Assembly: GCA_965279595.1 (NCBI GenBank)
Contig: OZ257246.1
Location: forward strand, 992,001 to 1,056,000
Direction of reading: 5' to 3'
Length of the DNA: 64,000 bases
DNA from: CAIKLP01 sp965279595
GTDB taxonomy: Bacteria > Bacteroidota > Bacteroidia > Sphingobacteriales > Sphingobacteriaceae
Shown here: positions 8,759 to 17,201 of the stretch, piece by piece
Position numbering within the stretch: position 1 is the stretch's first letter
How the letters are laid out: each line of letters opens with the position of its first letter
Translations under genes and position numbers: made by a program
The notes under the pieces: model-generated
Told to the model about the DNA's origin: nothing
What the model saw: only the letters and a program-made list of their open reading frames with translations
The model's database searches: none

Positions 8759-9386
8759 TTTCTGTGTTTTCTATTTTGGTTTCTTTTGGAATAGCCTCTG
8801 TAGGCAAAATCAAACGACCTCCTCTATAAAAATACCTTTTATAATAACCTTCTCTTAAATCACTAATAATAACGCCTCTTTGAGTAGATGCATGAACAAA
8901 TTTATGATTGCCTAAATAAACACCTACGTGAGAAATTTGCCCTCTTGAAATATTAAAGAAAACCAAATCACCTTCCCTTAAATCTGATTTTAAAATAGGA
9001 CTCACCATTTTGTACATACTTCTTGAATCTCTGGCTAGTTCTATTTGATAGACTGATTGGTAAATCATTCTAGTAAATCCTGAACAATCAATTCCTTTTT
9101 TACTAGTTCCTCCAAATCTATAGCGAGTACCCAACCAATTATAAGTTTGATAATACAATCCCAAATTTGAATTCGTATCAATGCTTATTCCCGTTTTTTG
9201 AGCATGAAATTGGAAACGTAAAGTATCTGGATCTAATATTTCTTTGTCTTTTGCAACTTTACTTATATCAATCTTTAAATCATCATTTAAATCCTTTGAT
9301 TTTCTTTTAGATGATTGAGCATTGACGGCAATAACCGAATTGAGTAAGAAAAGGAATAAGATTAAATACTTCATTAATAATTTCAA
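8742..9386 (-). CDS. NlpC/P60 family peptidoglycan endopeptidase
   Basis: A 214-aa exported hydrolase. A signal peptide is visible (MKLLMKYLILFLFLLNSVIA, cleavage expected near VNAQ at 21-24). The C-terminal NlpC/P60 domain (about 80-195) has the papain-like catalytic cysteine C101 in GIDCSGFTR, histidine H153 in GQISHVGVYLG, and the third polar residue H165 in HKFVHAS. The family cleaves D-Glu-meso-DAP bonds in cell-wall stem peptides. An alternative ATG at codon 5 would only shorten the signal peptide. The short, non-modular N-terminus has no recognisable wall-binding repeats. A -7 element is seen at 9415-9422. Confidence 0.92.
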   Translation of the reverse strand: MKLLMKYLILFLFLLNSVIAVNAQSSKRKSKDLNDDLKIDISKVAKDKEILDPDTLRFQFHAQKTGISIDTNSNLGLYYQTYNWLGTRYRFGGTSKKGIDCSGFTRMIYQSVYQIELARDSRSMYKMVSPILKSDLREGDLVFFNISRGQISHVGVYLGNHKFVHASTQRGVIISDLREGYYKRYFYRGGRLILPTEAIPKETKIENTEIKKAP

Positions 9387-9414
9387 ATTTCAACTAATTG
9401 TGCTGCAAAGAAGA

Positions 9415-9422
9415 CAAAAATA
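9415..9422 (-). promoter_or_regulatory. Putative -7 element of the NlpC/P60 gene
   Basis: Minus-strand TATTTTTG matches TAnnTTTG, 28 bp upstream of the ATG. Confidence 0.45.
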
Positions 9423-9450
9423 AGGAATATGGATGAAAATCTCCACTTTT

Positions 9451-9526
9451 GGCTTATACGGGCTTATATTCAGAATACGAGCAAAATAGGTGACATGTTT
9501 AATAAGTGTACATAGTACATTTACTT
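9451..9526. other. Repeat-containing region upstream of pdhA
   Basis: Two copies of GGCTTATA start exactly 10 bp apart (9451 and 9461). Further on, GTACAT occurs at 9508 and 9515, and an imperfect dyad TAAGT...ACTTA surrounds it (about 9503-9526). These lie 85-190 bp upstream of the pdhA start in an otherwise featureless AT-rich gap. They could be regulator sites, but I recognise no specific factor. Confidence 0.3.
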
Positions 9527-9605
9527 AAATTCTTTTCTATTTTAGGAGATATATTACTCAAATTCAATTACCCTCTGATTTATTTAATTTTTTGCTTTTT
9601 ATTGA

Positions 9606-9613
9606 TAGATTTG
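9606..9613 (+). promoter_or_regulatory. Putative -7 element of the pdhA-pdhC operon
   Basis: TAGATTTG is an exact TAnnTTTG match, 26 bp upstream of the pdhA ATG at 9640. Confidence 0.5.
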
Positions 9614-9639
9614 TGTTCTATATCGATTAGAAAAAGACT

Positions 9640-10632
9640 ATGGCGGTAAAAATTACAAAAGAAACCTATTTAGAGTGGTTTGAATCAATGCATTTGATGC
9701 GCAAATTTGAAGAACGTGCAGGTCAATTGTATGGACAACAAAAAATAAGAGGCTTTTGCCATTTATATATTGGTCAAGAAGCAGTTGTTGCTGGTGCAAT
9801 GTCTGTTCTAAGAAAGGAAGATGGAATGATAACAGCCTACCGTGATCATGCTCATGCAATTGCAAAAGGTATTACTTCAAAAGCGGTAATGGCTGAATTA
9901 TATGGTAAATCTACCGGATGCTCAAAAGGTAAAGGGGGATCAATGCATATGTTTTCTGCTGAACATAATTTTTATGGCGGACATGGAATTGTTGGTGGAC
10001 AAATGCCATTAGGTGCTGGGATTGCTTTTGCTGAACAATACAAAGGAACTGACAATGTTTGCGTGTGTTATATGGGTGATGGTGCAGTTCGTCAAGGTGC
10101 ATTAAATGAAACATTTAATATGGCAATGTTATGGAAATTGCCTGTGATATTTGTTTGTGAGAACAATGGTTATGCAATGGGAACTTCGGTTCAACGAACC
10201 ACTAACTTATCAGATATTTATAAAATCGGATTAGGTTTTGATATGCCATCAGAACCAGTTGATGGAATGAGTTGTGAAGAAGTTCACAAAGCAATGGATA
10301 AAGCTGTTGACCGCGCTAGAAAAGGTGATGGTCCAACATTCTTAGATATTCGTACGTATCGTTTCAAAGGACATTCGATGTCTGACCCTGCAAAGTACCG
10401 CACTAAAGAAGAAGTAGAAGAATACAAATCAAAAGATCCATTAGAACAAGTTCGTGCAACTATACTTGCAAAAAAATATGCAGATGAAAAATGGTTCGAA
10501 GCAATTGATGAAAAAATAAAAGCAATTGTTGAAGAGGCTGTAGTTTTTGCAGAAGAGTCTCCTTATCCTGATGCATCTGAATTATATACTGATGTTTATG
10601 TACAAACTGATTATCCATACATCAGAGACTAA
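9640..10632 (+). CDS. pdhA: Pyruvate dehydrogenase E1 component, alpha subunit
   Basis: A 330-aa thiamine-pyrophosphate enzyme subunit that decarboxylates pyruvate and passes the acetyl unit to E2. The TPP/Mg motif starts at GDGAVRQGALNE (about 147-158) and ends with VCENN (about 179-183). The phosphorylation-loop region YRFKGHSMSDPAKYR (about 242-256) is conserved. The length matches the E1-alpha of heterotetrameric complexes, so a separate E1-beta must exist. The beta gene is not adjacent: the E2 gene follows after 50 bp. From memory this pdhA-pdhC arrangement with a remote pdhB is common in Bacteroidota. Confidence 0.96.
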   Translation: MAVKITKETYLEWFESMHLMRKFEERAGQLYGQQKIRGFCHLYIGQEAVVAGAMSVLRKEDGMITAYRDHAHAIAKGITSKAVMAELYGKSTGCSKGKGGSMHMFSAEHNFYGGHGIVGGQMPLGAGIAFAEQYKGTDNVCVCYMGDGAVRQGALNETFNMAMLWKLPVIFVCENNGYAMGTSVQRTTNLSDIYKIGLGFDMPSEPVDGMSCEEVHKAMDKAVDRARKGDGPTFLDIRTYRFKGHSMSDPAKYRTKEEVEEYKSKDPLEQVRATILAKKYADEKWFEAIDEKIKAIVEEAVVFAEESPYPDASELYTDVYVQTDYPYIRD

Positions 10633-10682
10633 TTAAAAATAATATTAACTAGCGAAAGCTTAACAATACTAAAGAATAGCAT

Positions 10683-11918
10683 ATGGCTGAAGTTGTAAGA
10701 ATGCCGAAAATGAGTGATACCATGACCGAAGGGGTATTGGCTAAATGGCATAAGAAAGTTGGTGATAAAGTAAAATCAGGTGATTTAGTTGCTGAAGTTG
10801 AAACCGATAAAGCAACGATGGATTTCGAATCATTTCAAGAAGGCACAATTTTATATTTAGGTGTTGAAGAAGGGAAAGCTGTTCCAGTTGATTCAATCAT
10901 TGCGGTGTTAGGAAAAGAAGGCGAGGATTATAAATCACTTTTAACAGATTCACCTGCAAAAGCTGAAGCTCCTGCAAAGGAGACCACAGTTGCAAGTTCA
11001 GCACCAGCAGCTCTTGCAGCAGCACCGGCTGTTAAAGAAGAAGTTGTTTCCAATAATGATTCAAGAATTAAAGCATCACCACTTGCAAAAAAGATTGCAG
11101 AGGAAAAGGGAATTAATTTGAATCAAGTTCAAGGTTCTGCTGATAATGGTAGAATAACAAAAAAGGATGTTGAGAATTTTAAAGGTGGTTCTGTTGCTAC
11201 AAAAACCTCAGTAACTATTCCAACATTTATTGGTCAAGAAAAATATACAGAAGTAGCCGTTTCACAAATGCGTAAAACCATCGCGAAACGTTTATCTGAA
11301 AGCATGTTTACTGCTCCTCATTTTTATTTGAAAATGAGTATTGATATGAGTTGTGCAATGGAAGCTCGAACAAAAATTAATGAGTATGCACCACTTAAAA
11401 TATCTTTCAATGATATGGTATTAAAAGCAGTTGCTGTTGCATTGAAACAACATCCCAAAGTAAACTCATCATGGTTGGGAGATAAAATTAGATACAATGA
11501 GCATGTGAATATTGGTGTGGCTGTAGCAGTTGATGAAGGATTATTAGTTCCTGTTATTCGTTTTGCTGATGGAAAATCTTTGACTCATATTTCAGCAGAA
11601 GTAAAAGACTTCGCACAAAAAGCAAAAGATAAAAAATTACAACCACAAGATTGGGAAGGATCAACTTTCACGATTTCAAATTTAGGGATGTTTGGTATTG
11701 AAGATTTTACTGCAATTATCAATCCACCAGACGCATGTATTTTAGCAATTGGCGGAATTCAATCAGTACCGGTTGTGAAGAATGGTGCGGTTGTTCCAGG
11801 TAATATCATGAAGGTTACTTTATCATGTGATCACAGAGTAGTTGATGGTGCTACAGGTGCAGCATTCTTGCAAACTTTAAAATCATTATTAGAAGAACCA
11901 GTTAGATTATTAGCATAA
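10683..11918 (+). CDS. pdhC: Dihydrolipoamide acetyltransferase (pyruvate dehydrogenase E2)
   Basis: A 411-aa core subunit transferring acetyl from lipoate to CoA. It has one lipoyl domain (1-77) with the lipoylated K43 in ETDKATMDFES, an Ala/Pro/Glu-rich linker (about 90-125), a peripheral-subunit-binding domain (about 130-166, ASPLAKKIAEEKGINL), and a catalytic domain (about 185-411) with the active-site motif DHRVVDG, H384 and D388. Only one lipoyl domain is present, against three in E. coli E2. It is the second gene of a two-gene operon with pdhA and is followed by a strong terminator. Confidence 0.96.
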   Translation: MAEVVRMPKMSDTMTEGVLAKWHKKVGDKVKSGDLVAEVETDKATMDFESFQEGTILYLGVEEGKAVPVDSIIAVLGKEGEDYKSLLTDSPAKAEAPAKETTVASSAPAALAAAPAVKEEVVSNNDSRIKASPLAKKIAEEKGINLNQVQGSADNGRITKKDVENFKGGSVATKTSVTIPTFIGQEKYTEVAVSQMRKTIAKRLSESMFTAPHFYLKMSIDMSCAMEARTKINEYAPLKISFNDMVLKAVAVALKQHPKVNSSWLGDKIRYNEHVNIGVAVAVDEGLLVPVIRFADGKSLTHISAEVKDFAQKAKDKKLQPQDWEGSTFTISNLGMFGIEDFTAIINPPDACILAIGGIQSVPVVKNGAVVPGNIMKVTLSCDHRVVDGATGAAFLQTLKSLLEEPVRLLA

Positions 11919-11935
11919 TCAAATTAAATAATATG

Positions 11936-11968
11936 AAAGACAGGTTGATTATTCAATCTGTCTTTTTT
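11936..11968. terminator. Bidirectional terminator after pdhC
   Basis: A 13-bp stem with one mismatch: AAAGACAGGTTGA (11936-11948) and TCAATCTGTCTTT (11953-11965), a 4-nt loop and a T-run. It overlaps the stop of the convergent M20 gene at 11967. Confidence 0.85.
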
Positions 11969-13160
11969 ATTTTTCTAACATTTGCAATGCGATATAAGCC
12001 ATTAAACCCGGCCCTATTTTTAAAGCATCTTCATCAATATCAAAAGTAGGTGTATGTACTGATGAAGTAATTCCTTTAGCTTCATTTCTTGTTCCTAATC
12101 TATAAAAACAAGCAGGTATTTCTTGTGAATAATAAGCAAAGTCTTCTGCAGCCATCCATACATCTAAATCAACAACATTTTCTTTTCCTAAATATTCTTC
12201 AGCTGCAGTTCTAGCAATTTCAGTAGTTGCAGGGTCATTCACTAAAAACGGATATCCATTTCTAATTTCTAATTCACACTTTCCTCCCATGCTGTTTGCA
12301 ATTCCTTCAGCTATATTTCGAATATTTACTTTTGCTTCTGCTCTCCATTTTTCATCAAGCGTTCTAAAAGTACCTTCAATTTTTACTTCATTCGGAATTA
12401 CATTTGTTGCACCATTTGCAATGACTTTTCCAAATGATAAAACTGATGGCATTTTAGGATCAGCAACTCTACTGACAACTTGTTGCAATGCAATAATTAT
12501 ATGCGATGCAATTAAAACTGGATCAATATTGAATTGTGGCATCGCTCCATGTCCACCTTTTCCAATAACGGTCATATATATTTCATCAGTGGATGCCATA
12601 TATTTCCCGCTTCTAAATCCAACTTTTCCTGCATCAATTAATGGCATTACATGTTGACCTGCAATTGCTGTCGGTGCAGGATTTTTTAGAACTCCTTCTT
12701 TAATTAAAATACTTGCTCCTCCTGGTAATTTTTCCTCAGCCGGTTGAAAGATAAATTTAATGGTTCCTCCAAATTCGGATTTGCATTCATTTATAATTTT
12801 AATAGTAGTTAATAAAGATGCGGAATGTACATCATGTCCGCATGCATGCATTACACCTGGAACTGTTGATTTGTAAGGCACTTCATTGCTTTCTTGAATA
12901 GGCAATGCATCCATGTCAGCACGTAAGGCAATTACTTTGTTTGATTTTTTTTCTCCGGTAATTAAAACAACAATTCCTGTTTCTGCCATTATCTGAAATG
13001 GAATCCCCCAAGCATTTAATTGATCTTGAATAAATTTAGATGTTTTATATTCTTCAAAAGACAATTCAGGATTTGCATGAATATGATGACGGTATTCAAT
13101 TGTTTCAGATGTGTACTTTTCTGATAATGATTTTATTTTTGATAGGATCATATGCAACAA
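11967..13160 (-). CDS. M20 family metallo-amidohydrolase (N-acyl amino acid hydrolase type)
   Basis: A 397-aa di-zinc enzyme of the M20D/HipO-AmaA group, which removes acyl groups from N-acylated amino acids. Visible motifs are RHHIHANPELSFEEYKT (25-41), the bridging and metal residues in HACGHDVHS (105-113, with C107 and H109) and the catalytic glutamate pair in FQPAEEKLPGG (E142/E143). A dimerisation lid domain follows. No signal peptide is evident, so it is cytoplasmic. The true start may be codon 4 (MILSKIK). The substrate cannot be assigned; indole-acetyl-amino-acid and hippurate hydrolases look alike. The SPOR protein gene lies 12 bp upstream on the same strand. Confidence 0.9.
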   Translation of the reverse strand: MLHMILSKIKSLSEKYTSETIEYRHHIHANPELSFEEYKTSKFIQDQLNAWGIPFQIMAETGIVVLITGEKKSNKVIALRADMDALPIQESNEVPYKSTVPGVMHACGHDVHSASLLTTIKIINECKSEFGGTIKFIFQPAEEKLPGGASILIKEGVLKNPAPTAIAGQHVMPLIDAGKVGFRSGKYMASTDEIYMTVIGKGGHGAMPQFNIDPVLIASHIIIALQQVVSRVADPKMPSVLSFGKVIANGATNVIPNEVKIEGTFRTLDEKWRAEAKVNIRNIAEGIANSMGGKCELEIRNGYPFLVNDPATTEIARTAAEEYLGKENVVDLDVWMAAEDFAYYSQEIPACFYRLGTRNEAKGITSSVHTPTFDIDEDALKIGPGLMAYIALQMLEK

Positions 13161-13172
13161 ATTTTGAAAATG

Positions 13173-13568
13173 TTATTTTGGAAAAGCAATATCATCATTA
13201 ACAATAAACACAGAAGGGAAATCTTTTTGAATCAATTTTTGTAATTGTTGTGCTTCTAATCTTGTTCTGAAATCTCCAACTCGTAATTTAAAATAAGGTT
13301 GTTGATATAGTAGATAAGATTCAATTTCAGGATATAATCCTTGAAACTTTGTTTTCAATTCAGTGGCTTCTGCTCTGTTTGAACCAAAGTAAAGTTGCAC
13401 TCTGAAGCCTGGTATAATAGGGTTTGCTTGGTCCAACTCTTTTTTTTGTTGGAGAAGTTGTTCTACTTTAGGATTAATTTTTTCGGTAATTTTTCCCTCT
13501 TGGGCAAAACAATAAAAGGAACTTATCATAAGAAGGAATAAAAATGTTTTTTTCATATTTCTAATCAT
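13173..13568 (-). CDS. Secreted SPOR-domain protein
   Basis: A 131-aa exported protein. An N-terminal signal peptide ends near FYCFAQ (residues 18-23). The rest is a short linker plus one SPOR-like domain (about 52-128): GFRVQLYFGSNRAEATELK, later YFKLRVGDFRTRLEAQQL. SPOR domains bind denuded glycan strands of septal peptidoglycan. The small size leaves no room for an enzymatic domain. The second ATG (codon 5, MKKTFLFL) gives a more typical signal peptide and is a plausible start. It lies between secA (15 bp upstream) and the M20 gene, all minus strand. Confidence 0.85.
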   Translation of the reverse strand: MIRNMKKTFLFLLMISSFYCFAQEGKITEKINPKVEQLLQQKKELDQANPIIPGFRVQLYFGSNRAEATELKTKFQGLYPEIESYLLYQQPYFKLRVGDFRTRLEAQQLQKLIQKDFPSVFIVNDDIAFPK

Positions 13569-13583
13569 AAGTTCCTTAATTAT

Positions 13584-16500
13584 TTATTGAACATTGGCTC
13601 CATGGCAACTCTTGTATTTTTTTCCACTACCACATGGACAAGGATCATTTCTTCCAATTTTTTGTTCAACTCGTACTGGCTGTGCTTTAGGCTGAGGCAT
13701 TTCAGGCATTCCATCATTTCCGCTAGTTGATGAACTTGCGTATTCTGGTCTGCTTATTTTCAATTTGCTCAAATCAGTTTTAGGAGTTGGTCTTGCTTCT
13801 TTCACATCATTCGCATTGGCTTGTGAAGGAATGCTGCCTTTATAAATAAAGCTCATTACTTCTTTATTTACTGATGAAATCATTTCTTTAAATAATTCAA
13901 ATGATTCGAATTTGTAAATAAGTAATGGATCTTTTTGTTCGTAAACTGCATTTTGTACAGACTGTTTCAATTCATCCATTTCTCTCAAATGTTCTTTCCA
14001 CGCTTCATCAATTAATGCTAATGAAACTGAACGTTCAAAGTCTTTAATTAAATCACGACCTTTTGATTCGAAAGCACGTTTTAAATTACTGGTAATTTGA
14101 ATTTGTTTAGTACCGTCACTAAATGGAACAACAATATTTTCAATAGTTTGTCCACGAGTTTCATAAATATCTTTGATAACAGGCTGTGTAGTTTCAGCTA
14201 GTCTTTCAGATTTGCGTTTGTAAAATGCCGATAATTCATGATACAATGTATCGGCTAAAACTGATGAATCTTTCCCTAATAAATCATTAGCTGTTATTGA
14301 AACATCTGCAGAGAATAATCGAATAACTTCTAAACGGAAACCTTCGTAATTTTTTTCTTCTTGATATTGAACTACCAACTCTTCACATAAATCACTAATC
14401 ATATTATCTAAGTCAACATCTAAACGTTCACCAAATAATGCGTTTAATCTTTTCTTGTAAATTACCGTACGTTGTGAGTTCATTACATCATCATACTCTA
14501 ACAATCTTTTACGTACACCGAAATTGTTTTCTTCCACTTTCATTTGTGCACGCTCAATTGATTTAGTAATCATTGAATGTTGAATCACTTCGCCTTCTTC
14601 TAATCCCATTCTGTCCATTAAAGAAGCAATTCTTTGTGAGCCAAACATTCTCATTAAATCATCTTCTAAACAAACAAAAAATTGTGTAGATCCTGGATCC
14701 CCTTGTCGACCCGCACGACCTCTTAACTGACGGTCAACGCGACGAGATTCATGTCGTTCGGTACCAATGATAGCTAGTCCACCAGCATCTTTCACACCAG
14801 GACCTAATTTAATGTCGGTACCACGACCTGCCATGTTGGTTGCAATTGTTACTGTTCCACTTGTTCCTGCTTCTGCAACAATATCTGCTTCACGTTGATG
14901 TAATTTCGCATTCAATACATTGTGTTTGATGCCTCTTAATTTCAACATTCTACTTAGTAATTCTGAAATTTCAACTGAGGTTGTACCCACTAATACTGGA
15001 CGACCTTTGGTTGTTAATTCAACAATCTCTTCAACCACCGCATTGTATTTCTCTCGTTTAGTTTTATAAACTTTATCCTCACTGTCTTTACGAGAAATTG
15101 GTCTGTTGGTAGGAATTTCTACCACATCTAATTTATATATTTCCCAGAACTCACCTGCTTCTGTAGTTGCAGTACCAGTCATACCGCAAAGCTTATGATA
15201 CATTCTGAAATAATTTTGTAAAGTGATGGTTGCAAAAGTTTGAGTTGCATCTTCCACTTTTACATTTTCTTTCGCTTCAATAGCTTGGTGCAAACCGTCT
15301 GAGTAACGGCGACCTTCCATGATACGACCAGTTTGTTCATCAACAATTTTTATTTTACCACCATCAATAATATATTCAACATCTCTTTCAAAAAGTGTAT
15401 ATGCTTTTAATAATTGGTTTACTGAATGTATTCTTTCAGATTTGATAGAGAAATCACGCATCAACTCATCTTTGCGATTTACTTTTTCTGCATCACTTAA
15501 ATTAGATTTTTCTAATTCAGCAATTTCTGAACCTACGTCTGGAAGTATAAAGAAACCAGCATCTTCACCACTTGAAGTAATTAATTCAATTCCCTTTTCG
15601 GTTAATTCAATGGAATTGTTTTTTTCGTCAATCACAAAAAACAATTCCGCATCTACTTTATGCATATCACGTTGTTGATCTTGCATGTAGAAGTTTTCTG
15701 TTTTTGTTAATATTTGTTTGTGACCAGTTTCACTTAAGAATTTAATTAGGGCTTTGCTTTTTGGCAAACCTCTAAAACATCTTAGCAGAGCCAATCCACC
15801 TTCATCAGTTTTATTTTCAGCAATTAATTTTTTGGCTTCTTGAATAGCAATGTTTAAATAATTTTTCTGTGCATTTACTAAACGTTCAATGCGTGGTTTT
15901 AAATCATAAAACTCATGTTCATCACCTCGAGGTATTGGTCCTGAAATAATTAAAGGTGTACGAGCATCATCAATTAAAACTGAATCGACCTCATCCACCA
16001 TTGCAAAATGAAGCTTGCGTTGAACCAATTCTTCTGGCGTGCGAGCCATATTGTCACGTAAATAATCAAACCCGAATTCATTATTGGTACCAAATGTGAT
16101 ATCTGCTTGGTAAGCTTGACGGCGTTCTTCAGAATTGGGTTGATGTTTATCAATACAATCAACAGAAATACCATGGAACTCATATAATGGTCCCATCCAT
16201 TCACTATCACGACGAGCTAAGTAATCATTGACAGTTACAATGTGAACACCTTTACCAGCCAGTGCATTTAAATAAGCAGGAAGTGTAGCAACCAATGTTT
16301 TTCCTTCACCTGTACCCATCTCCGAAATTTTTCCTTGATGCAATACCACTCCACCCACTAATTGAACATCATAATGAACCATATCCCAAGTGGTAGGATT
16401 TCCAGCTGCAATCCAAGTACGATTGTGTTTTGCTTTATCACCTTCAATAGTCACATTGCTTTTGTTGGCTGCAAGATCACGATCCATTTGAGTAGCGCTT

Positions 16501-16901
16501 ACTTCAAGAAATTCATTAGTTGAAAATCTTCTAGCAGTTTCTTTTACCACAGCATAAGCTTCAGGTAAAATTTCTAATAAAACCTCTTCAATTAATTTAT
16601 TCTCGTCTTTTTCTAATTTGTCGATTTGATCATACAATGCAATCTTCTCTGACATATCCATATCGAATTCAGATTCAATACGGCTTTTGATTGATGCAAT
16701 TTCTGTAGAAACTTCCGCAATATGATCTTGAATTTTTTTTCTGAACTCAAAAGAGCGATTTCTTAATTCATCGTTGCTAATAGTTTGAATTTTAGCAAAT
16801 TCCGATTTGGCTTGTTCAACCAAGGGAGTAATTTCTTTGATATCACGTGCTGATTTACTTCCGAAAAGTTTTGATATAAAAGAGGAAACAATATTTGACA
16901 T
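13584..16901 (-). CDS. secA: Preprotein translocase ATPase SecA
   Basis: The 1105-aa motor of the Sec pathway, which pushes unfolded preproteins through SecYEG. The nucleotide-binding domain has Walker A (MGTGEGKTLVATLPAYL) and DEVDS Walker B. The second motor domain has VGTTSVEISELLS and ATNMAGRGTDIKLGPGV. The C-terminus carries the SEC-C zinc motif CPCGSGKKYKSCHG. It is about 200 residues longer than E. coli SecA (901 aa). The extra sequence lies mainly in the N-terminal 100 residues and in an insertion in the preprotein cross-linking domain (about 335-430, Lys/Glu-rich), as usual in Bacteroidota. It is first in a minus-strand group with the SPOR and M20 genes. Confidence 0.98.
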   Translation of the reverse strand: MSNIVSSFISKLFGSKSARDIKEITPLVEQAKSEFAKIQTISNDELRNRSFEFRKKIQDHIAEVSTEIASIKSRIESEFDMDMSEKIALYDQIDKLEKDENKLIEEVLLEILPEAYAVVKETARRFSTNEFLEVSATQMDRDLAANKSNVTIEGDKAKHNRTWIAAGNPTTWDMVHYDVQLVGGVVLHQGKISEMGTGEGKTLVATLPAYLNALAGKGVHIVTVNDYLARRDSEWMGPLYEFHGISVDCIDKHQPNSEERRQAYQADITFGTNNEFGFDYLRDNMARTPEELVQRKLHFAMVDEVDSVLIDDARTPLIISGPIPRGDEHEFYDLKPRIERLVNAQKNYLNIAIQEAKKLIAENKTDEGGLALLRCFRGLPKSKALIKFLSETGHKQILTKTENFYMQDQQRDMHKVDAELFFVIDEKNNSIELTEKGIELITSSGEDAGFFILPDVGSEIAELEKSNLSDAEKVNRKDELMRDFSIKSERIHSVNQLLKAYTLFERDVEYIIDGGKIKIVDEQTGRIMEGRRYSDGLHQAIEAKENVKVEDATQTFATITLQNYFRMYHKLCGMTGTATTEAGEFWEIYKLDVVEIPTNRPISRKDSEDKVYKTKREKYNAVVEEIVELTTKGRPVLVGTTSVEISELLSRMLKLRGIKHNVLNAKLHQREADIVAEAGTSGTVTIATNMAGRGTDIKLGPGVKDAGGLAIIGTERHESRRVDRQLRGRAGRQGDPGSTQFFVCLEDDLMRMFGSQRIASLMDRMGLEEGEVIQHSMITKSIERAQMKVEENNFGVRKRLLEYDDVMNSQRTVIYKKRLNALFGERLDVDLDNMISDLCEELVVQYQEEKNYEGFRLEVIRLFSADVSITANDLLGKDSSVLADTLYHELSAFYKRKSERLAETTQPVIKDIYETRGQTIENIVVPFSDGTKQIQITSNLKRAFESKGRDLIKDFERSVSLALIDEAWKEHLREMDELKQSVQNAVYEQKDPLLIYKFESFELFKEMISSVNKEVMSFIYKGSIPSQANANDVKEARPTPKTDLSKLKISRPEYASSSTSGNDGMPEMPQPKAQPVRVEQKIGRNDPCPCGSGKKYKSCHGANVQ

Positions 16902-17201
16902 AGAATGATTTTAACTAATTCGCTAATGTTTACAATATACTTGCCATTTACGTTTTATTGACAGATTGGCATAGAAATAGTAAAAATACTACATCTTGGG
17001 CGTTTTTTGATGAAAAAATTGAAGTATTTGAATAGTATTTGTTGTAAAACTTTATTCGTTGCATTGAATTATTAATGATTAATCAATTTAATTAATGTGT
17101 TTTTATAAAATTTTGCACATAAATAAATTAGTTTTTAAAGTTTGATTACTAACTAATTTCTTTTCCTATCCTTTTCCTATTTTTACGCAAAATTACAATC
17201 T
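16902..17201. other. 300-bp divergent gap between secA and purD
   Basis: AT-rich, with no ORF or RNA gene visible. Near purD there is a tandem direct repeat CTTTTCCTAT at 17160-17169 and 17171-17180 (11-bp period), partly overlapping a near-consensus -7 element TATTTTTA at 17178-17185. I see no convincing secA promoter on the minus strand. Confidence 0.45.

Noticed and set aside
9429..9515. 28-codon ORF (MDENLHFWLIRAYIQ...) upstream of pdhA
   Set aside because: It overlaps the direct repeats and dyad, has no visible ribosome or promoter signal, and is too short to judge. It could be a gene remnant, but I saw no continuation in other frames.
12289..12657. 122-codon plus-strand ORF opposite the M20 gene
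   Set aside because: Antisense shadow of a well-supported gene; the composition reflects the complementary strand.
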